In this document: positions 45,133-56,139 of the stretch, piece by piece | Layout: every line of letters starts with the position of its first letter | Position numbering within the stretch: position 1 is the stretch's first letter | From: Sialis fuliginosa | Taxonomy: Eukaryota > Arthropoda > Insecta > Megaloptera > Sialidae | Reading direction: 5' to 3' | Assembly: GCA_961205875.1 (NCBI GenBank) | Contig: OY540817.1 | Span: 434,001-498,000 of the forward strand | Length of the DNA stretch: 64,000 nucleotides | Made by a program: the position numbers and the translations under genes | The notes under the pieces: model-generated | What the model was told of the DNA's origin: nothing | The model's database searches: none | Seen by the model: only the letters and a program-made list of their open reading frames with translations

Positions 45133-46783
45133 CACTACTGATCAAAAAAAGTGGACACCTTAAATTTAATAACAAAGATTGAATTTATTGCTTTCTAACA
45201 TAATGTCTCGTTAATATGAAGGGTAATTTAATCCATTCATGGAATAAGTATATCACAGGTATCAATATGTTGTATATTTAAGGAATATTAAATCTATTTT
45301 TAATGTTATTCTTGCAATATTGCTTGATGTGTGTGTACGGTTACAAAAATTCGCATATTATTAAGTAGTGTTAAATCGCAATTTTTAATTATTTTTAAAG
45401 TTTTTATGAAACAATGGCACAAATTAAACGGTAAACATTTATTTCACTTCTTTTTTCATATAATTCTACCAATTCTCAAAATGTTTTTATCATTAATTAA
45501 AAAAAAATTAAAAATCATATTATTTCGATATCAAAGATTGATAGAGTGACTTTAAGTAAATTTTGCAAAAGAAAATCAGCTATTTTAAAACTTATTTAAC
45601 ATAAAAATTCATATTTTATATATTTATTTATTTTTATTTTAAAATAGAACGAAGCAGCTATCAGAATAATAGCGTGAAATAATTGTTGGTTTAAGTAAAT
45701 CGGGGAAATCTATTAGAAACATTGGTTTTGAAATAAAAAAACAGGGAGTTTATGTTACTTAAATTGCTGTATGTAAAATAATTTCTATGTAAACAACATG
45801 GAGAACAGTTCGACATGCTCCAGGTTCCGGTCGACCACGGAAAACAACAGTAACAGACAATCATGCGCTTGAGAAATTGGTACTCAAACAGAAATTCGTC
45901 TTATAAACCGATTTCGGATGATTTTTAGACTTCCAGTGGTCTTAAATTAAGTCAGCATACTGTCAGAAGACATCTAATAGACCAAGAAATAAAAAGTTAT
46001 CAATGTAGAAAAGTTCCACAGCTTTTTGAAAAAGAGGAAGGTTTGGGTGCAGAAATATAAAAATGCAGATTAGAATAAAATAATATTGTCCGATAAATCG
46101 CGATTTAGTTTGGTATCAGATCGTCCTGAAAGATGTCTTCAAAGATCTGGAGAACAGTTTTTACCAGAGTGCACAACAAAAACAGTTAAAAAATCAGATG
46201 GGGTTATGATGTGGGGTTGTTTTAGTGCACAGAACGTGGAAAAATTGAAAAAGGTATAAATTAACGCTATTGAATACATAAAAATTTTACAAGAAGTGTT
46301 ACTTCCAAGTATTAATGAATTCAATAAATGTAGAATTTTAATTTTTATACAAGATAATGCCCCTATCCATGGCAAAAAGGGTTATTGATTGAATTAATGA
46401 CCACAAAATAAATTTTATGGACGACTGGCCTCCACAGAGCCCAGATTTAAATCCAATTAAAAATTTATGGGGCCATATTGACAGGGAGTTACATAAATGT
46501 GATAATAAAAATTTGGAACAATTATGAACAAAAATAAAGAAAATTTGGGGTGAAATCAATGTCGAAACAATAAATAAACTTATACCGCCAATGCCAAGCG
46601 GTCAGAAAAAACGGTGGTGGGGCCACAAATTAATGAAATTGTTTGTATTTGTATATTTAATAATTAAGTAATAATATATATTCTATAATAACTACATACA
46701 TTTTTTTAATTTATTTATAAATTCCCATTTATTTCCATTTTACGTTAATTTTTCAGCTGTCCACTTTTTTTTGATCAGTAGTG
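45133..46783 (+). mobile_element. Tc1-like element, degenerate
   Basis: Terminal repeats CACTACTGATCAAAAAAAGT at both ends (inverted), each bordered by TA (45131-45132 and 46784-46785). 1651 bp. It interrupts copy E of the MULE-like gene, whose N-terminal part continues at 46784. Confidence 0.85.
45640..46640 (+). pseudogene. Tc1 transposase pseudogene
   Basis: Many stops and shifts, but readable: a helix-turn-helix end with TTWRTVRHAPGSGRPRKTT near 45830, and DDWPPQSPDLNPIKNLWGH near 46425 containing the QSPDLNPIE-type block. The catalytic Asp regions between are heavily mutated. It certainly cannot make active transposase. Confidence 0.75.
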
Positions 46784-47156
46784 TAGATACTTCAGGCTCA
46801 TTATTTCTATTATCTGATATTGTAATGTTAATATTATTCTCTTCAGTAATACCCAAATTATCCTTGTTATTAGTATTTACCAATACCGAATCATCAGATA
46901 TTATTTGTATGCATTGATCATTATTTGCTTTCGTTTGTAGTATTTCATCCACTTTCGTTTTGATACCGAATCGATTTTTTGTATAAATATTGAAACATTT
47001 TTTTATAACTTCTTTATTGTTTGTATTGAAAAATAACACAGCGGCTTGACCAAACAATGAATGAACTGATACACTTTTTAAATCAGAAAAATATTGTGCA
47101 TTGGTTGTTAAAAAATTAATAAATAATTCAATATTAAAATTATTTGTCTTAACCAT
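46784..47156 (-). pseudogene. MULE-like transposase N-terminus, copy E
   Basis: The start at 47156 encodes NNFNIELFINFLTTNAQYF and SLFGQAAVLFFNTNNKEVIK, then FGIKTKVDEIL, paralleling the copy at 25220-24800 residue for residue in pattern. It is followed by an Asn-rich acidic linker up to the Tc1 insertion. The annotated frame running into the Tc1 end at its C-terminus is an artefact of the insertion. Confidence 0.65.
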
Positions 47157-47303
47157 TTTTATTAATATTTTAATCTATCAAATATAGATTTTACAATTTA
47201 CTTATTATATGATATATATGTATTTAAAACAGTTGAAGTTTTTAGTTTTAATTAAATTTCGTTACCATCAACAATAAATTAATAAAAAATTAGGTATGTA
47301 GTA

Positions 47304-47925
47304 CTATGTAGTACTTGTCTTCTTCCCAGTGAACAGGACCGCCTCCGTCTTCTCGAGGGCCAAAGATAGTCCCACCGAGTCCATCCAATGTCGAATCCTT
47401 TCCATGGCAGCGACGTATTCATACTGGATTTCTTCTACGTTGTCGGTCATTATAATAACAGCCACGTCATCGGCATAAGCAACGAGTTCAGTGCCAGTCG
47501 GCATTGGTGAACTCAGTAATCCGTTGTAGAGTATGTTCCACAGGGTCGGGCCTAGCACCGATCCCTGTGGCACCCCCGTGGTAATATGGTACTCTATTGG
47601 TCCACTCGAGGTATCCCCGAGTAGGATCCTGTCGCTGAGATAGTCGGCTATGATCTTCTTTAGGTATCTGGGAATCTCAAATATGTTGATGGCCTCCCAA
47701 ATTCTATCCCACCTGGCCGAGTTGAAGGCATTCCGTATGTCGAGTGTGAAAAGTAGGCAATACTGCCTCTTCCTGAGTGGGCCGGTGATCGCCTTCCTGC
47801 CCGCCTTGTCCACCTTCAGCGCCGCATCTGTGGATGACCTCCCCACCCGAAAACAATATTGGTTTGCCTCGAGTCAGGCTCCACGTGGTGTGATAGTCTT
47901 GCCTGAATTACCCTCTCAAAAACCT
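47304..47925 (-). pseudogene. R1-like non-LTR retrotransposon RT fragment
   Basis: The frame 47846-47304 shows VGRSSTDAALKV, LLFTLDIRNAFNSARWD (first catalytic Asp), TGVPQGSVLGPTLWNILYNG and AYADDVAVII (YADD), then LALEKTEAVLFTGKK. These are fingers and palm of an APE-type non-LTR RT of the R1/Jockey side of the tree. A few residues upstream (QVFERVIQARLSHHV) lie in another frame. Both ends are truncated; no endonuclease, no tail. Confidence 0.85.
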
Positions 47926-48541
47926 GTATGAGTATATTATATTCGAGTACACAAATTTTTTTTCACAAATCTAATCACCATATCCAAAGAAATTCCATGC
48001 GTACCTACTCCTTTTGTATTAAAAATAGTTGGTTACCATAAATTAAAATATTTTAAAAACACGTGTAATAGAACTTAATATTTAAAATATTATAGGTAGT
48101 TAAGGTAAAAGTACATAATTCCGGCTTAGTACGTTATTACCATAGATAAATAAATACTATAGATAGGCAACTCTCATGTATTCATAAAAAAACAACGCCT
48201 AGTGGCGCCAGTCATGAACTAAAATTTAAAACGCGCTAAATTTAAATACACTCAATACAGCTGCTATTTTATATTTATTTATATATAAAATTGAACATAA
48301 AAATACATTATTAAAATAAGTAATTATGAACACTTATTTTAATAACATAATTTTATGTTCAATATTATATAAGAATTTCATATTATTAACAAAAAAAGAA
48401 GTATATAAAGAAAATATATTTATTTGTTTAAATATAAATATGTGTACACAATTGTTATCAAAATCAACAAGTAATAATGAACAACATTGTTAATTAACAT
48501 TATTTTAATAAAGTATTTATTTTTTTATGTATTATTATTCT
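47926..48541. other. AT-rich, no gene seen
   Basis: Nothing assignable; long A/T stretches. Confidence 0.4.
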
Positions 48542-49579
48542 TAGAGATGGATTGACCAATCAGCAAAAAAAGCTGATTAGTCAGCCTCAAATTTAGGTTA
48601 TTAAAATAATATAGCAATAAATAATATGAATATAGCAAGACATATCAGGCAATATCATTTTAATCAGACCTCGTGTGGGAATGTGTGCTGCGTCCAAATA
48701 GGGGTGTCCACTTAAAAAATATATCGATATTTATATTCGATGTAAAATATCGGATCCCAGCATCGATGTTTATCGATATATCGCTAAAAAAATCGAAAAA
48801 TCGATATTTTTATCGAATACTTTTTTTTTTCCTATTGCAATGTTGCGTTGGTGATCCCCCCCCCCAATCACTAGTAGTGTAATAATAGTGATTTGTTACT
48901 TAAATAGTACAATTAGTACATAGTACATTTGTAAGTGAAATAAAAACAATTTACTGTCTATATAATATCTTCTCTGTATTTCTTAATGTTTTAAAATTTA
49001 TTATTTTTAATATCATCTTGTTTGTTAATATTTATTTGCCTTTTCTTGATAGGTTTAAAACATAATGTTAAATTTCTTTATTCTTCGCTATTTTAACTTC
49101 ACTTCTTCGCTTTACTTTTATATTGTAACAACCAAGCCAAGTTACCAAGTAACCACAATACGTATTGTCGTATTCTCTATTGTCGTATATGTTCTGTGAT
49201 TGTCGTCATAAAAACACTCTTCAAAAACAACAACCGTCTCTCTCTTCTTTTTCTTCTTCCAGTGATACCAACCATTACTTTTTCATCTTTATTTAAATTA
49301 TGTAAAATATTTGACAAAAAAATAAAAAAGCAAATATTCGATATTTTTATAAATATATATCGATATATCGAATACAATAAATATTTGTGAAAACATCGAA
49401 TCAATCCGATATATCGTACGGAAAACATCGAATAAATTCGATATATCGATGTTAAATGAATATCCCTACGTCCAAATGCCACACGAACACATCAAAGACA
49501 CACAAATTCATTTGCATGTTTTTATGAGCAGATTTAAAATAGTGAACTTTTTTTGATCCGATTATTAAGCCCATCTCTA
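48542..49579. mobile_element. hAT-like nonautonomous element (outer)
   Basis: The ends TAGAGATGG and CCATCTCTA are bordered by ATTATTCT on the left and ATTATTAG on the right, an 8-bp duplication with two mismatches. It carries a second hAT-like element inside. Noncoding. Confidence 0.55.
48699..49468. mobile_element. hAT-like nonautonomous element (inner), 770 bp
   Basis: Starts TAGGGGTGTCCACTT and ends GAATATCCCTA, flanked by perfect CGTCCAAA (48691-48698 and 49469-49476). Both ends are packed with atcgatat-type palindromic words. It contains no ORF of note. Confidence 0.85.
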
Positions 49580-50513
49580 ATTATTAGAAAAGCACAGATA
49601 CTAAAAACAGTATTTGTTGTAACAAAAGCTTTTCAAGTTTTCCCTTTAAATTATTAATAAATGTATTTGTTTAAATATCAGCGTATCTCAATAAATCAAT
49701 CATTTGATCATTTTTACATTATATGTACATTTTTTTAAGAAAAAATACCGATGAAATTTCATTTCACTTTAGGACAACCAGTGTACAGGATATTATAATC
49801 AGCAATAATGTATAATAGTGTTTTGACTTTAACATTTTACACTGAACGAACCAAACACACAAAATAATATTTGGCTAGCCAATACCATTCTCTGAACGAA
49901 TATGCTAAACATTTTCCAATGCTTGGTAAATCGTATTTGATCAAAATAAATCATTAAATATGATAAATCTCCTTTACTATGAAATAAATTTAAAATTCGA
50001 AAACAGTTTGTTGCAAAAATGTCAAAGTATTTTTTTTATTTCTAATCAATTTATATGTATAATACTAAGAAAGCAGCTTTGCCACACTCAAATCCATTTT
50101 TAAACTAAAATGATATGGCGAGCATAACAACCTTTGGTTCCAAATATCCAGTTTGTTTATTTGTCTACGCTCACCTCATTCGTAGTAAAATATTTAAGTC
50201 AAGATGCACCATTATAGTTAATAATAATAACATAGCAATAAAAATTTATTTATTTTGTAATGTATGTATGCCTAGTTAGCCAAAGCATGTAGTGTTACTC
50301 TGTTGTTCATAGCAATCCGATGTTTTCAATATCAGTTTGTAATGTGTCTCCTCTGGAGGCTTATTTACTATTTTGCTTTATAAAACAATAAAATTTATGT
50401 ATAGTCAGTCTTATAACAAAATAAATAGTGTCTTTGGATCGATACATGAATAGATGTGACAATTACAAAAAAATACTTTTTTTAGACTCAGACTAAAAGC
50501 ATTCGGTTTCCGT
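49580..50513. other. AT-rich, no gene seen
   Basis: No ORF, terminal repeats or RNA gene recognised. Confidence 0.4.
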
Positions 50514-51260
50514 AAAGGACCCCGCAGTTTTTGATAGGGAAATGGCTTTCAGTCAATCTCTTTGAAACCAACTGGAAAATATTCTCTAAATCATCATCCC
50601 GATTAAAAGTCTCAATGGTCGCAACCGCCTAAGTTCCTCAGGTCTCGCGCAAAAAGCTATTTTGTACCTAATACTGCAATAAAAAAATCGATGTAGTACA
50701 GGATTTCCCAAGTTCAATATTTAATTTATTATAACAAATAGAAGAAAACTTTAAATACAAAAGTTGTCAGGGTAGACAAGCAGCATATTTTTAAAATAGT
50801 TACATTTATATAAGGTGTCCCATAAATGTGTTACAAATCAAAGTTATATTTTTATGACAACTAATTTTCTATTGTTTTTATTTTACAATTTAATATTTTT
50901 AATACTATCGCTAGTAGCTGGCGCTGACGGCACTACACATACCTTAACATGTTTTATAAAAACTTTATTATAATCCATAAAACAATTTGCTAGAACTTGC
51001 AAACTTTAACAATATAAAAATCTAGAAATTAAATTAACAAAACGATACATAAAACTTAATTTCTTTGTTCAAAATGTCGTACTATATCGATTTTTTTATT
51101 GCAGTATTAGGTACAAAACAGCTTTTTGCGCAAGACCTGAGGAACTTAGACGGTTGCGACCATTGAGACTTTTAATCGGGATGATTTAGAGAATATTTTC
51201 CAGTTGGTTTCAAAGAGATTGACTGAAAGCCATTTCCCTATCAAAAACTGCGGGGTCCTT
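50514..51260. repeat. Inverted repeat with arms of about 188 bp
   Basis: Arms 50514-50701 and 51073-51260 are near-identical in inverse orientation (aaggaccccgcagtttttga at one end, attttgtacctaatactgca near the other). A 370-bp spacer lies between. The open minus frame over the right arm has no recognisable content. Foldback-like; no target duplication found. Confidence 0.8.
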
Positions 51261-51599
51261 TTGGAGAGAAATTTTCTTCGTATCTGAGTCGGTTGCAGTT
51301 CACCAATAAGAATTTTATAGATTTTTTGGACAATGATTATAAGCATTCGGAGAATGTCCGGTTCAGAAAAAAACCAGAGTATTCTCCGGTTTCTCCTGAC
51401 ATCCAATACTGACTTTTTGTCTTTTACACCTAATCATGCATCGCTCTGGATATTGTGCAATTAATGCAAAATAACTATTCATAATGTCTTCAATAATATG
51501 ATTTTGCAGCATTCAACTTTGATAGTTTGCTTTCACTCTATAAAAAAAGTTGATAATTAGTTAGGTTAAAGATTCAACTTTAATTAAGTATGGTTTTAT

Positions 51600-51789
51600 T
51601 TTTACCTGAAATTTGTGCGATTTATCACAATGAGCATCACATATTTTATAATTTCCATACATTTTCTGGGGATTCATGTGCTTTATTTTTCATTTTAATC
51701 CAAATATTAAGAACTTCGTACCTGTATACTCCAACGGTTTATAATACATTATTTATGTATTTTTGTTATTAATGCATATGCCATAACGG
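51600..51789 (-). pseudogene. THAP-region relic of P-like element, copy 2
   Basis: Positions 51625-51715 (atcacaatgagcatcacata...ttctggggattcatgt) align with 2965-3030, the THAP-coding part of copy 1. The following 75 bp match the sequence before the element terminus. Too decayed to translate. Confidence 0.5.
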
Positions 51790-51797
51790 TACACAAC

Positions 51798-52779
51798 TAG
51801 GGTTTGCAATCCCGCAGACTTTTTTTTCCCGCGGGAATTTTGCGGGAAATCCGCCAATCCCGCGGGATCCCGCAGTTTTTCCAAAAAAAATTTTATTCAT
51901 GCTTAAAGTTACTATTATTTAGTTAACATGACAATTAACTAATGAAAAATAGTTTCATAGCGGTAACATATGATACATAAACGTAACATGTACCGTATAG
52001 ACCGACGTAAAATCCATAAAATACACCTGTAAATAGGAGGGTGTCTAATATGTTAGGTACAAGTACAAGATGCTTCTAACTACTTTTGTTTTTTTGTTCG
52101 ATTATCAATTTAAATTTTTTTAAGTCCTTCGTTGCGTATAAATTAACCCTTGTTTTATACGTAGGTCGCCTTTTATGCCGTGCCGGTATGTCATGTAAAA
52201 TATAAAAATATCATTATTAACGGTTGCATTTTAGGGACAATCTGTTAAAAAAATATCATGTAGATCGTATAGAAAAAGATAGTTTTGAGAAAACACGAAT
52301 TTTGTGTATTAAATTTTTGTGGTTAACTTTCATTTAATCTGTCATTCTTCTTTTAAATTTTTGTATTTCAAATTTTTTATGTTTTTTTTTGTAATCTGCG
52401 GACTGTTCCAGCTTCTTTCGACGCCTGAGTCGCGCGAATCCTGGCATGATTTAATCAGTTGTGCGGTCACATTTTTCGAACGTTTTTTTTTTTAAATTCT
52501 GGAGGTATGTAACCACTTAACTAATCGTGAACAAGAGATATAATTTATTTCACTAGTTTCATATTCAGTCATCTCAACCTTAATTTTTTTTTCAAAATTG
52601 TTACCTTTTTTTATTCATATTTACGCTTTATAAGTATTCAAAACACACGCGACCTACAAATTTAATGTTCAAAAAATTCCGCGCGGATCCCGCATTTTCA
52701 GTGCGGGATCCGCAGATCTCCAAAACGTGCGGGATCCCGCGGGAATGCGGGATCCCGCATTGCGGGATTGCAAACCCTA
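51798..52779. mobile_element. hAT-like nonautonomous element, 982 bp
   Basis: Ends TAGGGTTTGCAATCCCGC and GCGGGATTGCAAACCCTA are perfect inverted repeats. TACACAAC is duplicated on both sides (51790-51797 and 52780-52787). Subterminal regions contain many copies of cccgcgggatcc-like palindromes. No transposase. It is inserted in the P-like copy 2. Confidence 0.92.
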
Positions 52780-52787
52780 TACACAAC

Positions 52788-53008
52788 AGTAAAATAACAT
52801 TATTAATTAACATTAATCAATCATTTTCTAATAAAACGAACGAAAACTACTTTTACAAACACATTTTAATTGTTTTACAAAATGTCAAACAATAAAAAAT
52901 TTCAAATGTGTACTTGCAGACAGCGGTAAATTCAAAATACAGTGATACTAGCGCTATGTGACGCCAGTGAAAATCTTCATCCCTTCCATATGGAGTTACC
53001 ATACCCTG
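52788..53008 (-). mobile_element. P-like element terminus, copy 2
   Basis: Aligns with 3890-4116 and ends at the same base, reading CAGGGTATGGTAACTCCATA on the minus strand. The flank beyond (gttattacgg) differs from that of copy 1. Confidence 0.55.
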
Positions 53009-53947
53009 GTTATTACGGTCTATTTGATTAAACATTAATAAATAAGATAAATTGATTTTATGTTCGGTTGTTTTTCGAAATCCGAAGTAACGACAATTCG
53101 GAAACAATTATTCAGTTTGAAATTAATTGTTAACATTCGCAGTCGTCAACGAACGCTCGAAAAGGCAAATTGTTAGTGTTTCTCAGTAACAGTTAACACA
53201 AAACTGAGTAAGGATTTTTTTACTGTTTAATCAATTCTTATGTATATTTTAATGATTTCATTGAATTATTAAATTTATAAAAAACAGATTAAAGTTAAAA
53301 ATAAAATGTTTTTATATTATTTAAATAAATAAATAAAACATATTTAGTGGCACGGCATTATGTACACATTTTTATTAACCTGTACATTATCCCGTTTCTT
53401 AGGACGGAATTGAAATAATTACTTGTTAGTGAAAAAAAAACATTTTTTTTAAATAGTGTATTATCTGATACTGTGTAAGTGTATTATTTGACTTATTATA
53501 TTGCAAAATTTCACTTGAGGTAATTATATCCTATACAAAATTCAATTATAATCTTATTGTTATAAATTAAAAACAACAGTTTTTTCATTTTAATTGAACG
53601 AATTGGCTGACTAATTTTTTTCTATTTTTTTAATAATAAAAGTAGTTTATTATCGTTTTATTTGTTTACTTTAACATTATTGATTAAAAAAAATATTTTA
53701 ACCGAAATTTTATAGATTTTTTAAGCTTTTAAACCTAAAACGGAATTACGTTAACTCTTTTATATAAAATCTTTAATTCCGTGCTATAGATCGCAAATAT
53801 GGAAAATTAGAATAAAAATTAATTTTAGGAGATATTATGTTTAATTAATAAATTTTTAAAAACATTTTTTTTTTATTTCTTAACATTTTATTTTTAAACA
53901 TTTAATTTATGTCAAAATTTTAATTCTCATAGGTTTATAATTCAAAC
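53009..53947. other. Upstream region of the pogo-like gene
   Basis: AT-rich, noncoding. It presumably contains the 5' untranslated part and left terminal repeat of the pogo-like element; I could not identify a repeat pairing with the right side. Confidence 0.35.
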
Positions 53948-55784
53948 ATGGCAAAAAAAAAATACACTAAAGAAACATTAACATTAGCCCTCGAGTCTAT
54001 TAGAAGTAATCGATTATCAGTTTATAAAGCGGTAAAAATTTATAATATTCCTAAACAAACGTTATCAGATAAAATAAATAACAAATACAGTAAACAAGAG
54101 AATGCAGGAGCGCCTACAGTGTTAAATAAAAAAGAAGAAGAACTTATAACAAATTGGATTCATTATTTAGCAACTATGGGGTTCCCAGTTACCAAAGTTC
54201 AATTGATTGAAAATGTAACCAAACTGATAAAAGAGTTAAATCGCCCACATAAATTTAAAAACGGTGTACCTGGAAGACATTGGTACGAGAAATTCTTGAA
54301 GAGGAATCCAACTATAAGCGCGAGAGTATCCCAAACTTTGACCACTGCTAGAGTTTATGTGACAGAAGATAAAATTCGCGCCTGGTTTGAAAGAGTTTAT
54401 ACTTTTTTGGAAGAAAACAACTGTCTTGATATTTTAACAGATCCATCCAGAATTTACAATTGTGATGAATCTGCGTTTTTTCTTTGCCCTAAACGGCAAC
54501 CTGTATTAACAAAGAAAGGTTCGAAAACGGTTTATATACGGTCTGGAAATGACGAAAAAGAATGCCTTACTTTATCAATTGGATCATCTGCTGATGGAAG
54601 ACTAATGCCAAGTTTTGCAATATATCCTTATAAAAAAATACCACATAGAATATTGGAGAAATATCCAAAGCATTGGCCTATTGGAAAGTCAGACTCGGGC
54701 TGGATGACTTCTGAAACCTTTTATGAATACATTGCAAATGTATTTCATCCACATTTGAATAAAAACAATATTACACGACCAATTATTTTATTCTTAGATG
54801 TACACACATCTCACCTATCTTTACCGGTGTGTGAGTTTTGCAAAGAAAATAAAATCATACTCATTGCATTGCTTCCAAACTCGACTCATTTACTTCAGCC
54901 AATGGACGTGGCTGTTTTTCACTCTTTGAAAAACGCATGGAAGAAAGCTGTAAGTGATTGGAGACTGGAAAATAATGGAGACCGCTTACAACGTGAAAAC
55001 TTTGGCCCTGTCATCGAAAAGTGTATTGAAAATACGCTTACACCTGAAATTATTAGTAATGGTTTTCGTGCTTGTGGATTATATCCTTTTAATGCTAATG
55101 CAATAAATTATAAAGATATGATAAAACATTCGAAAAATGAAAACATCGTCAACACTAACATTTCATCTAATTTGGAGCATTTAGAAAGTAACACATCAAA
55201 ACCAACTGTGAATAATTTTAATCAACATTGTTTACAATTTATTGAAGAAAAATTAGGAAAAAAAAGCTTAATTCATTCATAAAGTGTGATGGAAAATGGA
55301 CAGGTGATGTGAGAGACGAAAATCTTTATTATTTTTGGAGAAATTTAAGAAATGAAACCAAAAATGATGTAAGTTCAATAGCTACATTAGGCTCCACGAC
55401 TTTCGATGCGAACAATATTTTTGATGTCGAAAATATAAGTATTGATTGGTCGGAATTTGATAATCATACGGTTCTTGATTTGATAGTACAAGAAGATGGA
55501 AAATTAATGAGTTCAACACCAAAATTAATCTTATCTAAATCTACGACTTGTAGTGATGATGATACCGCTGGACCACCGGAAATTGCACAGAGAGAAAGTC
55601 TCTTAGATGAAATAATTGAGATGCCTGAAAAATTCTACAACACATGAAAAATCACCTATAAGTGAGTCATTAGAAAAAGATAAATTTCCAACACCGTTTA
55701 AAAACGCTTTTTATTGGCCAGAAACACCTACAATAGCAGATAATGAAAATAAACGTGTTAAGCGAAAATTAACACCAACTGTGG
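53948..55784 (+). pseudogene. pogo-like transposase, main part (two frameshifts)
   Basis: Cut-and-paste transposase of the pogo (Tc1/mariner) group. The first frame (53948-55282) has a Psq-type helix-turn-helix at about 5-45 (ALESIRSNRLSVYKAVKIYN), a CENP-B-type second domain at about 60-135 (GRHWYEKFLKRNP) and the DDE core with D173 (YNCDESAFF), D284 (LFLDVHTSH) and D320 (QPMDVAVF). A slip in the eight-A run near 55256-55264 ends it early. The frame resumes (KCDGKWTGDVRDENLYYFW) to 55647, slips again near 55627, and goes on with FPTPFKNAFYWPE up to the foldback insertion at 55784. The core looks intact. It could instead be a domesticated gene, but the insertion inactivates it. Confidence 0.85.
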
Positions 55785-56139
55785 ACGAAGCTGAAGCTGG
55801 CAGCCGACTTAGCAGCGGCCGTCCAGAGTTGTATTAGCGCAAAGTACCCGCGCGCTACGGTAACTTTATTTTCGGTTTATATCAATTAAAACTAACAGAA
55901 CTGAATGGAAACAACTAAATAAGATGTCTAATAGTTTGATGATATTAATTCCTAACAATACACGAGATAAAATATGTTATTATTAATTATATTTTAAATA
56001 TTATTATTATATAGTTTATACATATCTACAAATGTATATATTATAATGTAAATATTTGAGAATTTTACAAGCTCATTTAAAAAGTAGATACTACAAATCA
56101 GTAATTTTAGATAATTATTGAGTTTTGAAAGATCTCATT

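Noticed and set aside
53948-55282. Domesticated host gene (CENP-B-like)
   Set aside because: The ORF has intact catalytic Asp residues and a transposon-type C-terminal continuation, but is frameshifted and split by an insertion, which fits a transposon copy rather than a conserved host gene.
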